The notes under the pieces were generated by a model. It had not been told where the DNA came from, ran no database searches, and saw only the letters and a list, made by a program, of their open reading frames with translations. 45,835 nt of DNA from Robiginitomaculum sp. (GTDB lineage Bacteria > Pseudomonadota > Alphaproteobacteria > Caulobacterales > Maricaulaceae): positions 1 through 45,835 of the forward strand of contig JAESTZ010000086.1 of assembly GCA_016763315.1 (NCBI GenBank), in the 5' to 3' direction. This document shows, one piece after another, positions 17,541 to 25,903 of the stretch (positions within the stretch are counted from its first letter, which is position 1; the number at the start of each line of letters is the position of its first letter). Made by a program: the position numbers and the translations under genes.

Positions 17541-20225
17541 ATGGTCATTGATCAAAAAATCAAGCGCCAGATAACCCAACGGCTTTCCCTTCGCGCACCG
17601 CAGGAACAATCCCTTTCCATTCTGGCGAATGTTGTATCAAAGATTGAGCTGTCAAAGGACGCTGATCCTGTTGCCGCACTTGAAACCATTCAGGCGGCTT
17701 ATCCAAGTGTCACGGATTTCGAACGTGATTTCCCCTCCCTTTGTTTTGCCCTAGCAACCGGCGTCGGTAAAACCCGTCTTATGGGGGCTTTCGCTGCATT
17801 TATGTTTTTAACAGGCCGATCAAAACATTTTTTTGTGCTCGCACCAAACACGACTATTTACGACAAGCTCATTCAGGACTTTACACCCGGAACACCAAAA
17901 TACGTGTTCAAGGGTATCGCTGAATTTGCTCTCAATCCGCCATTGTTGGTGACTGGTGACAATTGGGATAACGGACGCGGAGTCCAGGGCGGCGATCTTT
18001 TCGGCAATACGCTTATCATCAATATTTTCAATGTGGACAAGATCAACAAGGATAAGGGGCGAATAAAAAAACTGAATGAATATATTGGCGAATCTTATTT
18101 TGATTACCTCGCAGGGCTGCCTGACCTTGTCCTGATGATGGACGAAGCTCATCGTTATCGCGCCAAGGCAGGCATGAAGGCCGTTGCTGAGTTGAAACCC
18201 GTGTTAGGGTTGGAACTGACCGCCACACCGAAAACAGTTGGGGCGAACTCAAGAGAATTCAAGAATGTGATTTTTGACTACGGCCTTGGAAACGCCATGG
18301 CGGACGGTTTTGTCAAGGAGCCAGCGGTGGCTACCCGTGCCAACTTTGACCCCAAATCTGTTACAAATGAACAGCTTGAGCAGATCAAGCTTGAAGACGG
18401 CATTCATTACCATGAACATGTCAAAGTCGAGTTAGACATCTATTCTCGTGAAAGCGGAAAACATAAAGTGCACCCGTTTATGCTCGTCGTCGCGCAGGAC
18501 ACGACCCATGCCAAGGCATTGCGGGATCAGATCGAAAGCGATGGTTTTTTTGGCGGACGCTACAAGGGGAAAGTTATTGAAATCCACTCGGCACTAAAAG
18601 GTGTTGAAAGTGACGAAGCGTCCGAGCGTTTGGTAGCGCTGGAACATGACGGTCAAACCGATATTGTCATTCACGTAAACAAGTTGAAAGAAGGCTGGGA
18701 CGTTAACAATCTTTATACAATCGTTCCCTTGCGTGCATCGGCTTCTGATATTCTGACCGAACAAACATTGGGGCGTGGGTTGCGCTTGCCATACGGCAAG
18801 CGCACTGGTGTTGAAACCGTAGACACTCTGACTGTTATTGCGCATGATCGTTTTGATGAGGTTATCAAACGTGCCCGTCAAGATGACTCGCCCTTCGCCA
18901 TCAAGAAAATTTCTATTGGGGATGATGCGGATGTTTCTTCCTCTGGCGCAACCGTTTTGGAATCACCAACAGTTCTGGATAGCATGTTGACGGGCGCTTC
19001 TTCAGGAATACCCGGCATGGCCGAGCAGGAACAAGCACCGTTAGTTTTTGAAACACCACAAGAGCAACAAGCGGCGCAAATGACTATTGAACTGATCCAG
19101 CAACAATATGAACGTAAATTAAAGCGCGGCGTTGGACAGTTGAATGAACCAGCGGTTCAAAAGGAACTTGTTGTAGCAGTTACGGTTGCCATGAAACCCG
19201 TACAAGGTGAATTTGAGGGTGTTGGCGATAAGCCTGATATCGAGAAAATTGTAAAAACGGTCACGGACAAGATCGTTGAGTTGACGATTGAAATTCCGGA
19301 AATTGTAGTCATTCCAACCCGTGAAGTGACCTTTGGGTACAAAAACTTTGACTTGCAGGGGCTTGAAGCTGTTTCCAAGCAGCCCATTTCTGATGAAATC
19401 ATGATCACCAATATGCGCACGGATGCCCGCTCATTTCTGGCACGTACTTTCGAAGGTGCAGGCGAGGATGTGATGGAAAACTATATTGTTCGCCATTTGA
19501 TCGAATTTGATCAGGTTGATTATGATAGCCAGTCGGATCTCTTGTACAAATTGGCAGGGCAAATGGTTGAACGTGTGCGTTCGTATTTATCTGTTCCTGA
19601 AGATGTTGAAAATGTGTGTCTTGTCCATGGAAAAGAGCTGGCTCGCTTTATATTCGAACAGATGAAGCAACATTATTGGGAAACACCCACTGATTATCAG
19701 GCCACGATATCACGTGGATTTCAGGTGCTGCGTCCACAAGCTTTCAATGTATCCGACTCGTCCAAAGTCAGAGACTTCAGGCAACCAGCGATACTTCTAG
19801 GTGATACAAAGAAACATGTTTTCACTGGCTTTCAGAAATGCTGTTACCCGTTCCAGAAATTTGATTCAGATGATGAACGACGTTTTGCAGTTCTGATCGA
19901 TTCTGACCACGAAACCAGTGTCACTCGTTGGATGAAACCTGGTTCCAAACAGTTCCAGATCGAATATCTGGCAGGCAAAGGGTATGAACCTGATTTCGTG
20001 GTTGAAACGGATACTGAAAAGTTAATCGTTGAGGTGAAAGCCAAAAACGAAATGACAGATGAAGTTGTTCTGGCAAAAGCACGCGCTGCTTGTGAATGGA
20101 TCGGCTATGCAAATACTCATGCGGGAGAAAACGATGGCAAGAAGTGGCTCTACGCTCTCGTGCCACATGATGAGATCAAAGAAAGCTCCACATTAGCTGG
20201 CCTTATGGCCGCGTATGGGAGGTAG
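17541..20225 (+). CDS. res: Type III-like restriction helicase-nuclease (Res)
   Basis: An 894-residue SF2 helicase joined to a nuclease. Motif I is LATGVGKTRL (about residues 71-80), motif II MMDEAHRYRA (about 199-208), motif III ELTATPKT; the second RecA lobe includes VNKLKEGWDVNN and TLGRGLRLP. The C-terminus has a PD-(D/E)xK pattern, EPDFVVE about 14 residues before IVEVKAK (about 816-832), as expected for type III Res. It acts with Mod to translocate along or switch on DNA and cleave unmodified invaders. The ATG is 2 bases after mod; the stop overlaps the next gene by 1 base. No frameshift is visible and all core motifs are intact. Confidence 0.92.
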   Translation: MVIDQKIKRQITQRLSLRAPQEQSLSILANVVSKIELSKDADPVAALETIQAAYPSVTDFERDFPSLCFALATGVGKTRLMGAFAAFMFLTGRSKHFFVLAPNTTIYDKLIQDFTPGTPKYVFKGIAEFALNPPLLVTGDNWDNGRGVQGGDLFGNTLIINIFNVDKINKDKGRIKKLNEYIGESYFDYLAGLPDLVLMMDEAHRYRAKAGMKAVAELKPVLGLELTATPKTVGANSREFKNVIFDYGLGNAMADGFVKEPAVATRANFDPKSVTNEQLEQIKLEDGIHYHEHVKVELDIYSRESGKHKVHPFMLVVAQDTTHAKALRDQIESDGFFGGRYKGKVIEIHSALKGVESDEASERLVALEHDGQTDIVIHVNKLKEGWDVNNLYTIVPLRASASDILTEQTLGRGLRLPYGKRTGVETVDTLTVIAHDRFDEVIKRARQDDSPFAIKKISIGDDADVSSSGATVLESPTVLDSMLTGASSGIPGMAEQEQAPLVFETPQEQQAAQMTIELIQQQYERKLKRGVGQLNEPAVQKELVVAVTVAMKPVQGEFEGVGDKPDIEKIVKTVTDKIVELTIEIPEIVVIPTREVTFGYKNFDLQGLEAVSKQPISDEIMITNMRTDARSFLARTFEGAGEDVMENYIVRHLIEFDQVDYDSQSDLLYKLAGQMVERVRSYLSVPEDVENVCLVHGKELARFIFEQMKQHYWETPTDYQATISRGFQVLRPQAFNVSDSSKVRDFRQPAILLGDTKKHVFTGFQKCCYPFQKFDSDDERRFAVLIDSDHETSVTRWMKPGSKQFQIEYLAGKGYEPDFVVETDTEKLIVEVKAKNEMTDEVVLAKARAACEWIGYANTHAGENDGKKWLYALVPHDEIKESSTLAGLMAAYGR

Positions 20226-21196
20226 TGGTGTCTCTCAATAGAAAAACAGACTTGGATCGTATAACTGAGATACTTTCATATCTAAAGTCGCAGGTTGAGC
20301 TGTCTAATCCAAGTAATTTCACGGACATAAATATCTATGCCGAAAGTTTTTACCGTGATTTTCTGAACCTGATTTTTGGCTATGAATTGTCGAATATTAA
20401 CATCATTGAACCCAATTCTGCAGCAATAGACCTTGGTGATAAGGTTTCGAACATTGCTGTTCAGGTAACATCAACAAGTGACCTTTCTAAAATAAAACAA
20501 ACGGTTGCAAAATTTATTGGCAAAAACCTTCATGAGGAATATGACAGATTAGTCATACTTAATATTTCAATGAAGAAAAATTATCGGACGAAGACCGTTG
20601 GTGAACAAGAAAAATACGAGTTGGATACTACAAAGGATGTTTGGGATTTCTCTAATCTAATCAAAAAAATTGGAGATAAGGGTGTTGATGAAATATCGGC
20701 AATAAAAATATTCCTAGAAGGGCAAGCCACGATTGATAATGTTGAAACGGTTGCGACGGAAATACTAACATTTCAGGCCTTAATCAGTTTATTAAGCAAC
20801 GAAAATCATTCCGCTGCGGGTGGAGGATTTGTTGAGGAACCAGACCCCAAAGGTAAGCTCGAAGAGCGGTTCTCGAACCATACTGATTACCTTAAGACTG
20901 AATTTAAGGAACTATATACCGAATATGGAGACGTGCTGATTGACGTCTTTGCACACCAAGATTTGGGGCAGGTCAAGTTGAGGCGTTTGCGTTTACATTT
21001 GAAGACTTATAGCGATAAGGTTCTCACGGAGTGCGAAGGGGATGCAAAGCAAGCGATCGGTGTTTTGGTCGATAAATTTTCTGAACGTCTTATGGCGAAT
21101 GGCATTGAATACGACGTTACGGCAATCCGGTTCTTTCTGATTGATGAGTTAATTAGGTGCAATGTGTTTCCTAACAAGGAGGCCGCAGTTGTCTAA
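20225..21196 (+). CDS. SMEK-domain protein, C-terminal component of an ABC-3C system
   Basis: A 323-residue protein. Residues 1-150 match the SMEK domain (YAESFYRDFLNLIFGYEL, then AIDLGDKVSNIAVQVTST), a nuclease-like fold of the restriction-endonuclease superfamily found in conflict systems. Residues of about 205-320 (FKELYTEYGDVLIDVFAHQ to FFLIDELIRCNVF) match the C-terminal domain that defines ABC-three-component systems. In those systems this protein is the effector or target-binding arm of the ATPase complex. The start is GTG (20225, or 20228), overlapping the Res stop by 1 base. The 3' end overlaps the middle component by 8 bases. The nuclease-like role of the SMEK domain is predicted, not proven. 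Confidence 0.78.
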   Translation: MVSLNRKTDLDRITEILSYLKSQVELSNPSNFTDINIYAESFYRDFLNLIFGYELSNINIIEPNSAAIDLGDKVSNIAVQVTSTSDLSKIKQTVAKFIGKNLHEEYDRLVILNISMKKNYRTKTVGEQEKYELDTTKDVWDFSNLIKKIGDKGVDEISAIKIFLEGQATIDNVETVATEILTFQALISLLSNENHSAAGGGFVEEPDPKGKLEERFSNHTDYLKTEFKELYTEYGDVLIDVFAHQDLGQVKLRRLRLHLKTYSDKVLTECEGDAKQAIGVLVDKFSERLMANGIEYDVTAIRFFLIDELIRCNVFPNKEAAVV

Positions 21197-21425
21197 TTTA
21201 TTTATAACGGATGAAGACATCGAAACAGCCCCACCTGTTGTAGGATATAAGATTATGCAATTGCTTGAGAAAAAGGAAGGCGGACAGATTAGCATTTTTG
21301 AGGTGACAGATAAGCTGAAAAAGGAGAAATGGTTTTCTTCACGCCATCTGTACTTAGGGATGATTTTTCTATTCTCAGTAGGACTGATAGAATTCAAGCA
21401 ACCATATATTGTGAAGCATGTTTAG
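21189..21425 (+). CDS. ABC-3C middle component
   Basis: A 78-residue protein consistent with the small 'middle component' of ABC-three-component systems: a compact winged-helix-like pattern (VVGYKIMQLLEKKEGG, ISIFEVTDKLKKE, FSSRHLYLGMIFLFSVGLI). I place the start at TTG 21189 because AAGGAGG lies 6 bases upstream, while the ATG-less longer frame from 21162 lacks a site. It overlaps both neighbours by 8 bases, so it is encoded strictly between the SMEK/CTD protein and the ATPase, as is typical. It probably links the ATPase to the CTD protein. Confidence 0.75.
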   Translation: MSNLFITDEDIETAPPVVGYKIMQLLEKKEGGQISIFEVTDKLKKEKWFSSRHLYLGMIFLFSVGLIEFKQPYIVKHV

Positions 21426-23121
21426 AATCAGAAAACTTTACACCGAACCCAAGATCATCGATCCAATTGAGTTTTTCGATGGGGTCAATCTCGTTTTGGG
21501 CGTGAAAGATCAAACAAGTAATAAAACTAATGGTGTAGGAAAGTCCCTTTCAATGGAATTCCTTAACTTTGCACTATTAGCGAGTAAAAATAAGAGCCGT
21601 GTAAATCTTATTCCAAAAGACATATTGCCACCAGAAACCGAAATCTGTTTAGACATCGAACTTGGTGGTGATAGTTATACAATTAAACGATCAATTGAAA
21701 ATTCTGAAGAGCCGAAGATTATAACTAATGGTGACGAGACGGTGTTTTCAAATATTAGCGATGCCACAGAATTTTTGAGTGGAAAACTCTTCTCAAAATC
21801 AGAAAGAAAGTCTCCGTCATTTAGGTCGATATTGGGGCCTTTAATTAGGGATGAACGTTCTGAATTTAAGTCCCTCGTTGCATGCTACGATACAAATTAC
21901 AGAATTCCGGATGATTATTCACCGCATATTTTTCTGTTCGGACTCGACATTAACCTTTATGCGTCCATTCGATCCACAATTAATCTAATCGATGATTTAA
22001 CAAAAGATATCAAGAAGATAAAAGATAACGTAAAACTTCTCAGGCAAAAAGATATTACGGACGCGCGGTCAGATTTGAACGAATTAGACAGCGAGGTTGA
22101 GGAAATAGAAAAGAGCATTGACGCTCTTGAAAATATTTCTGGCTATGAATTCATCAAAGATGACATCATAGCACTCGAAGCAAACCTTGAAGACCGTCGC
22201 CGTGAAAAATCACTTCTGAACCAAAAACTCAACAGAACGAAACTGATTGCTGACGGGCGACGGGTAGATAGCAACGAAATCGGTGAATTTTTTAAACAAA
22301 TGAGTGAAAGACTGGGAGATATGATAAAACGAGATTTGGATGAAGTGTATTCCTTCAAAGCAAAAATCGATGATTTCCAGAATCAATTAATTCAAGAACG
22401 CAGGGGAATCTTATCTCAAGAGATTAGCAGGCTAGCACACGAGATCGCTGCCTTGGACAGGCAGTATACGCAAAAACTCAGCATTTTAGATCAGCAGGGG
22501 AGCTTAAGAAACCTAAAGCAAACTTACGCGGCGTTTCAGGCCAAAGCTGGTGAAGCAAGCCAATTAAGGGCATTTATAGATAGATTTGAAGAGCTGGAAA
22601 CACTTAAGCAGGAGGCGAGAACAAAGAAAGAAGCGGAATTATTGCAATTGCAATCGGATATACAAGTAGCGAAAGAAACTATTAAATCTTTCGAGGGAAC
22701 TATTCTTGATATTCACAATTTCATTCAGGGAAATAAAAAGGCAGCTTTCGAAATTAAACCAACCAGCAAAAAGCAGGTTGTTGAGATTGTAATGAGAATC
22801 GACGACGACGGTAGTCATAGTGTTGAACGAGAAAAGGTTTTTATTTACGATTTGGCTTTGCTCTTAAATGAGAATGTTTCCAAAAATCATCCAGGTATAT
22901 TGATCCACGATAATATTTTTGACGTTGACCAAGATACGTTGATCAAGAACATTAAATATCTCGTTGAAAAAGCAGAGTTTCGCAATCATCAGCAATACAT
23001 ACTCACACTGAATTCTGATCGACTAGATCAAGATATGATGAACCTTATATCCCCGTATGTACGAGCAGAATTTACCAAGAAAAATAGGTTCCTAAAAGCT
23101 CACTACCAAGAGCTACATTAA
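21418..23121 (+). CDS. SMC-like ABC ATPase of an ABC-3C system (DUF2326 family)
   Basis: A 567-residue SMC/Rad50-like ATPase. The N-terminal half-site has FFDGVNLVLGVKD and Walker A NGVGKS (about residues 38-43). A long antiparallel coiled coil fills about 190-450. The C-terminal lobe carries the DUF2326 signature region HPGILIHDNIFDVDQDTL, the Walker B-like strand, followed by the LTLNSDRLDQD strand. In ABC-3C systems this ATPase is the sensing and clamping engine on DNA or nucleoprotein. It ends the nine-gene run: the following 227 bases are non-coding before ardA. Only the ATPase class is certain; the trigger is unknown. Confidence 0.85.
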   Translation: MFRIRKLYTEPKIIDPIEFFDGVNLVLGVKDQTSNKTNGVGKSLSMEFLNFALLASKNKSRVNLIPKDILPPETEICLDIELGGDSYTIKRSIENSEEPKIITNGDETVFSNISDATEFLSGKLFSKSERKSPSFRSILGPLIRDERSEFKSLVACYDTNYRIPDDYSPHIFLFGLDINLYASIRSTINLIDDLTKDIKKIKDNVKLLRQKDITDARSDLNELDSEVEEIEKSIDALENISGYEFIKDDIIALEANLEDRRREKSLLNQKLNRTKLIADGRRVDSNEIGEFFKQMSERLGDMIKRDLDEVYSFKAKIDDFQNQLIQERRGILSQEISRLAHEIAALDRQYTQKLSILDQQGSLRNLKQTYAAFQAKAGEASQLRAFIDRFEELETLKQEARTKKEAELLQLQSDIQVAKETIKSFEGTILDIHNFIQGNKKAAFEIKPTSKKQVVEIVMRIDDDGSHSVEREKVFIYDLALLLNENVSKNHPGILIHDNIFDVDQDTLIKNIKYLVEKAEFRNHQQYILTLNSDRLDQDMMNLISPYVRAEFTKKNRFLKAHYQELH

Positions 23122-23348
23122 ATCTAAGAATTATTATTATCTTGGAGTTCGCGTGAAACTAATTTGTTCTCTTCCCCCCTCCTTCGTTTTGAGTCATCGC
23201 GCTTTAATGGCTGCGGCCTCGTTCACAACTGACCTTCCGCTCCCAGATGCGCTTGCGCTTTTCCGTGAAGGCAGTTGTGTCCAAGTTCCCAATAAATTGG
23301 CCCTTGCAGCCAGTGCTCGTCTTCTTGTTCAAAACAAGGAGAAAAACA
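23122..23348 (+). promoter_or_regulatory. Leader region of ardA
   Basis: About 227 bases between the ATPase stop and ardA. Open frames cross it but look non-coding. Just before the start, CTTGTT (23324-23329) and AACAAG (23333-23338) form a 6-bp hairpin that buries the first half of the AAGGAG ribosome-binding site (23336-23341), so translation could be limited until the stem opens. ardA genes are often expressed early, from single-stranded leading DNA; no such promoter can be proven here. Confidence 0.45.
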
Positions 23349-23852
23349 ATGACAAATACATATCACGCAACACCTTACGACATTTCAGCATCAGGCTTCT
23401 ATTTCAACACTTACGAAGACTATCTCGAAAAATCTGCTACCCATCGCAATGAGTATGGCGATCCTGTTGAGGAATACGAAATCCAGTTTATCGACGGTGA
23501 TAATTACCGCTTATTCGGTGCCCTTGGTATCAATCAGGCCAATCTCAAAGACTGGTTCGATAGCTTTGAAGAGCTTGACGACGAAGACGTTATCAAAGTC
23601 ATCTATCTGAGCGAAGATTTAGGCTATGCCATGGACGGCATTCTTGATCGTCTGGACGATGTGATCTTGTTTGAAGGTTCAGTTCTCGATTACGCGATTA
23701 GCTATCTCGAAGATACTGGCCTTTTGGATCAAATCCCTGAAAATCTACGCTATTATTTTGATACCGAAAGCTTCGCTCGTGACCTTGAGCGCAATGGCGA
23801 TATTGCTAGCCTTGAAGTCGATAATACGCATTACGTTGTTCAGGCCTGTTAA
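23349..23852 (+). CDS. ardA: Antirestriction protein ArdA
   Basis: A 167-residue, strongly acidic protein with the ArdA pattern: N-terminal SGFYFNTYEDYLEKSA, a central acidic segment (WFDSFEELDDEDVIKVIYL), and the conserved end PENLRYYFDTESFARDLERNG. ArdA dimers mimic bent B-DNA and block type I restriction enzymes, and sometimes others, protecting an entering element from host restriction. The ATG at 23349 is chosen for the AAGGAG 7 bases upstream; the longer frame has no support. It follows the island's own restriction operon, so the island carries both a restriction system and an anti-restriction protein. A decayed second copy lies at 27736-27873. Confidence 0.9.
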   Translation: MTNTYHATPYDISASGFYFNTYEDYLEKSATHRNEYGDPVEEYEIQFIDGDNYRLFGALGINQANLKDWFDSFEELDDEDVIKVIYLSEDLGYAMDGILDRLDDVILFEGSVLDYAISYLEDTGLLDQIPENLRYYFDTESFARDLERNGDIASLEVDNTHYVVQAC

Positions 23853-23853
23853 A

Positions 23854-24150
23854 ATGACTTCAGAAACATATAAAATACATTGGTGCGGCATTGAGATTGA
23901 AGCCTGTTATAAACCACTAGACTTTGGCGGTTCAATTGCTCACCTTGAAATTAAATCAATCAACCCGCCTCGCACCCCACTTCCAATAACAGAGACGGGT
24001 TACAAGTCGCATTTTCACCCCATAGGTACGATTGAAAATCTTTATGACGGTAATGTTGTGGCTTGTGTTGTCGATTGGCTGGACAAGGAAGCGCAGTCAA
24101 AAACGTGGAAAGAATACGAGACGGCGGCGCGGCAAGGTGAATTATTTTGA
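23854..24150 (+). CDS. Small protein linked to ardA (HWCG family, unnamed)
   Basis: A 98-residue protein beginning MTSETYKIHWCGIEIEACYK, with FGGSIAHLEIKSINPPR in the middle, a GYKSHFHPIGTI block and a Lys/Glu-rich end (SKTWKEYETAARQGELF). The sheet-like pattern with scattered Cys and His could be a small beta-fold; I do not recognise a named family. It starts 1 base after the ardA stop, so they are co-transcribed. A near-identical copy follows the ardA remnant at 27875, so ardA and this gene travel as a cassette. It may help ArdA or have a separate anti-defence role; that is inference from linkage only. Confidence 0.72.
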   Translation: MTSETYKIHWCGIEIEACYKPLDFGGSIAHLEIKSINPPRTPLPITETGYKSHFHPIGTIENLYDGNVVACVVDWLDKEAQSKTWKEYETAARQGELF

Positions 24151-24191
24151 GTGAATCATAAAGCGCAACGTCACACATTATGATTTGTAAT

Positions 24192-25427
24192 TTACTGCAC
24201 CGCTCCCATGCGGTTTTTAATCAAGCGTATATTTGCCGCGCGAACGCCGTGGGTTTTAGCAAGGCTTTCCCAATGTGACAAAGCCGTTTGGGTTTGGTTA
24301 ATGACGCTCAATATTTTTGGTTTAGCTAATCCCGCCTCTTTGCCAAGTGCCTGCAAATGCGTAAGGCTTGGCGCTTTGCCTTCACCCATGACCATTGTAC
24401 TTTGCTCACCGCTTGGCCCAGATGAGAATGTTAAATCATAGGCCGGGGAAACGCGCCAAGAGCCGTTTGCATCCATCAAAAATGTAAAGTTCTTTGTGTG
24501 GTCGTCACGATTATGCGCCAGCACATTAAAGGCAGCAATGCGGAACATTTTTTCAACCTCACGCATATCACGGGTTAAATGATGGGTGAGCGCCAGCAGG
24601 TCTTGGTAATCCAATGACGGTGTTCTAAAATCTGAATGTAGAAGTCCGCAAGCCGTATGGGTATGCAGCCGCGCCGTGCCATCACGATCAGAGCGTTTTG
24701 TTGCAAAATATCCCGCGCCATTTTGCGCGTCAAAAAGATGGCACGGCATCATGTCTATACCAGCCTCCCTAGCCATGAGCGCATAAACATATTCGGTCGC
24801 GCCAGCATCTATACCGTCTTGAGCATTGGCAAATTTAACCAGCCACGGCGCATAGTTTTTTGGCAATGTGGACGCACCATGCACAATGCGGTTATGTTTT
24901 TCATCAAATCCAATGAGGGCTTTTGGCCGCGCTCCTGCCGATGAGCCGTTTAGCGCAAGTAAACCCTCTAACACATCATCTGATTGTCCTTGCAACACCG
25001 CGTGAGCTTGCTGTGCCAGGTGGTCGAGGTTAATATCAGGCGCGGTTACATCAGAGGTAAAGTCTGGCTCATAGGTCAATGCGCCCATGCCTGTGCGGCC
25101 AGTATAAGCCAGCCTATCAAGAGGGCTTAACTCTTGCGGCAATATGCCTTGCGCTCGCATGGCGCGGTCAAACAATAACCGCCCCCAGCCATCGGGCAGG
25201 CTGTCATTGAAAGCGCTCGGCAATCCTTCAAAGAGCTTATTATCAAACTGTTGAAGCTCTGGTTTCAAGGGTAGGTGAAGCGGGGAAATATTTAAGCCTC
25301 GCGATAAAAATTCAGGCTCATACTCAAAATAGATGGTGCGCTCCCGCAAGGCGAGGCGACCAACATCAATTGAACCGCTCCCAAAATCTAAGCCAACTTT
25401 TATTTGTGTAACAGGCGCGATACTCAT
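24192..25427 (-). CDS. hipA: HipA-family serine/threonine kinase toxin
   Basis: A 411-residue HipA-type kinase. It shows the N-terminal couple domain (VGRLALRERTIYFEYEPEFL), the Gly-rich segment NGSSAGARPKALIGF, the KFANAQDGIDAGATEYVYALMAREAGI block and the catalytic loop FNVLAHNRDDHTKNF, followed by the metal-binding SPAYDLTFS (DLT). HipA toxins phosphorylate glutamyl-tRNA synthetase or related targets and cause growth arrest; the specific target here is unknown. Its start overlaps the hipB stop (ATGA), so the antitoxin is translated first. All motifs are intact. Confidence 0.93.
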   Translation of the reverse strand: MSIAPVTQIKVGLDFGSGSIDVGRLALRERTIYFEYEPEFLSRGLNISPLHLPLKPELQQFDNKLFEGLPSAFNDSLPDGWGRLLFDRAMRAQGILPQELSPLDRLAYTGRTGMGALTYEPDFTSDVTAPDINLDHLAQQAHAVLQGQSDDVLEGLLALNGSSAGARPKALIGFDEKHNRIVHGASTLPKNYAPWLVKFANAQDGIDAGATEYVYALMAREAGIDMMPCHLFDAQNGAGYFATKRSDRDGTARLHTHTACGLLHSDFRTPSLDYQDLLALTHHLTRDMREVEKMFRIAAFNVLAHNRDDHTKNFTFLMDANGSWRVSPAYDLTFSSGPSGEQSTMVMGEGKAPSLTHLQALGKEAGLAKPKILSVINQTQTALSHWESLAKTHGVRAANIRLIKNRMGAVQ

Positions 25428-25726
25428 GAGCGAAAACCCCGTTGACGTGGTTTACTACTCGCCAAGACTTCATCAATAGAGGTGAACTCGCTTTGTGCGG
25501 GGGCGCTTGCCTCCACAAGCTGCTCTAATCCACCAACGATCATCATCAATTTGCACAGGCTTTTCACTGATATTGCGCCTGTGCGCTCAAACTTACGCAG
25601 GGTCGCCAGAGCCACACCAGAGCGTTCCGATAGTCCCGCTTGCGTGAATCCAATGGCAAGCCGCCGCGCACGAATATTTTTGGCGAGCATCTCTTGGGCT
25701 TTGTTTGGTGTAATAAGTGTCATCAT
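25424..25726 (-). CDS. hipB: HipB-like HTH antitoxin
   Basis: A 100-residue protein with an XRE-type helix-turn-helix at about residues 15-70 (IRARRLAIGFTQAGLSERSGVALATLRKFERTG is split by me into its two helices, RARRLAIGFTQAGLSERS and VALATLRKFER). It should bind HipA, neutralise it and repress the operon. Start ATG 25726, or 25723. It overlaps hipA by 4 bases. The spaced inverted AT-rich arms just upstream (25728-25772) suit an autorepression operator. Confidence 0.9.
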   Translation of the reverse strand: MMTLITPNKAQEMLAKNIRARRLAIGFTQAGLSERSGVALATLRKFERTGAISVKSLCKLMMIVGGLEQLVEASAPAQSEFTSIDEVLASSKPRQRGFRS

Positions 25727-25727
25727 A

Positions 25728-25772
25728 ATGATTATTATAGCATAAAAAGGTTATAAATAATACTATAATGAT
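25728..25772. promoter_or_regulatory. Candidate HipB operator
   Basis: ATTATTATAG (25731-25740) and CTATAATGAT (25763-25772) match 9 of 10 as inverted arms around a 22-base AT-rich spacer, directly before the hipB start. The arrangement of paired arms overlapping a promoter is typical of HipB binding sites, although the arms are low in sequence complexity. Confidence 0.45.
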
Positions 25773-25837
25773 GTTAATATCACATAAAATTAGCGTAGTT
25801 TAACGTCAAAATTACGCAAACGATGGCATTTACGGCG

Positions 25838-25903
25838 AATGGGTGTTATTGGGTGTATTACTGGCTTGCTAAATGGGTGTAATTGGGTGTAGTATTGGTT
25901 GTT
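25838..25903 (+). repeat. Two imperfect 33-bp direct repeats before a fic gene
   Basis: Two adjacent 33-bp copies, 25838-25870 and 25871-25903, each holding two GGGTGT hexamers about 10 bases apart (25841, 25851, 25874, 25885). The second copy ends exactly at the fic start codon. Helically phased hexamers suggest a regulator-binding array or a repeat inherited at a recombination joint. Confidence 0.6.

Noticed and set aside
11621-20225. A DISARM or BREX system
   Set aside because: The SNF2 helicase and methyltransferase fit DISARM in part, but drmA, drmB and drmC are missing; BREX would need pglZ, brxC and pglX. The Mod/Res motifs fit type III better.
23153-23452. A 99-codon frame in the ardA leader
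   Set aside because: It overlaps the ardA start in another frame and has no ribosome-binding site or coding character; it is better read as leader.
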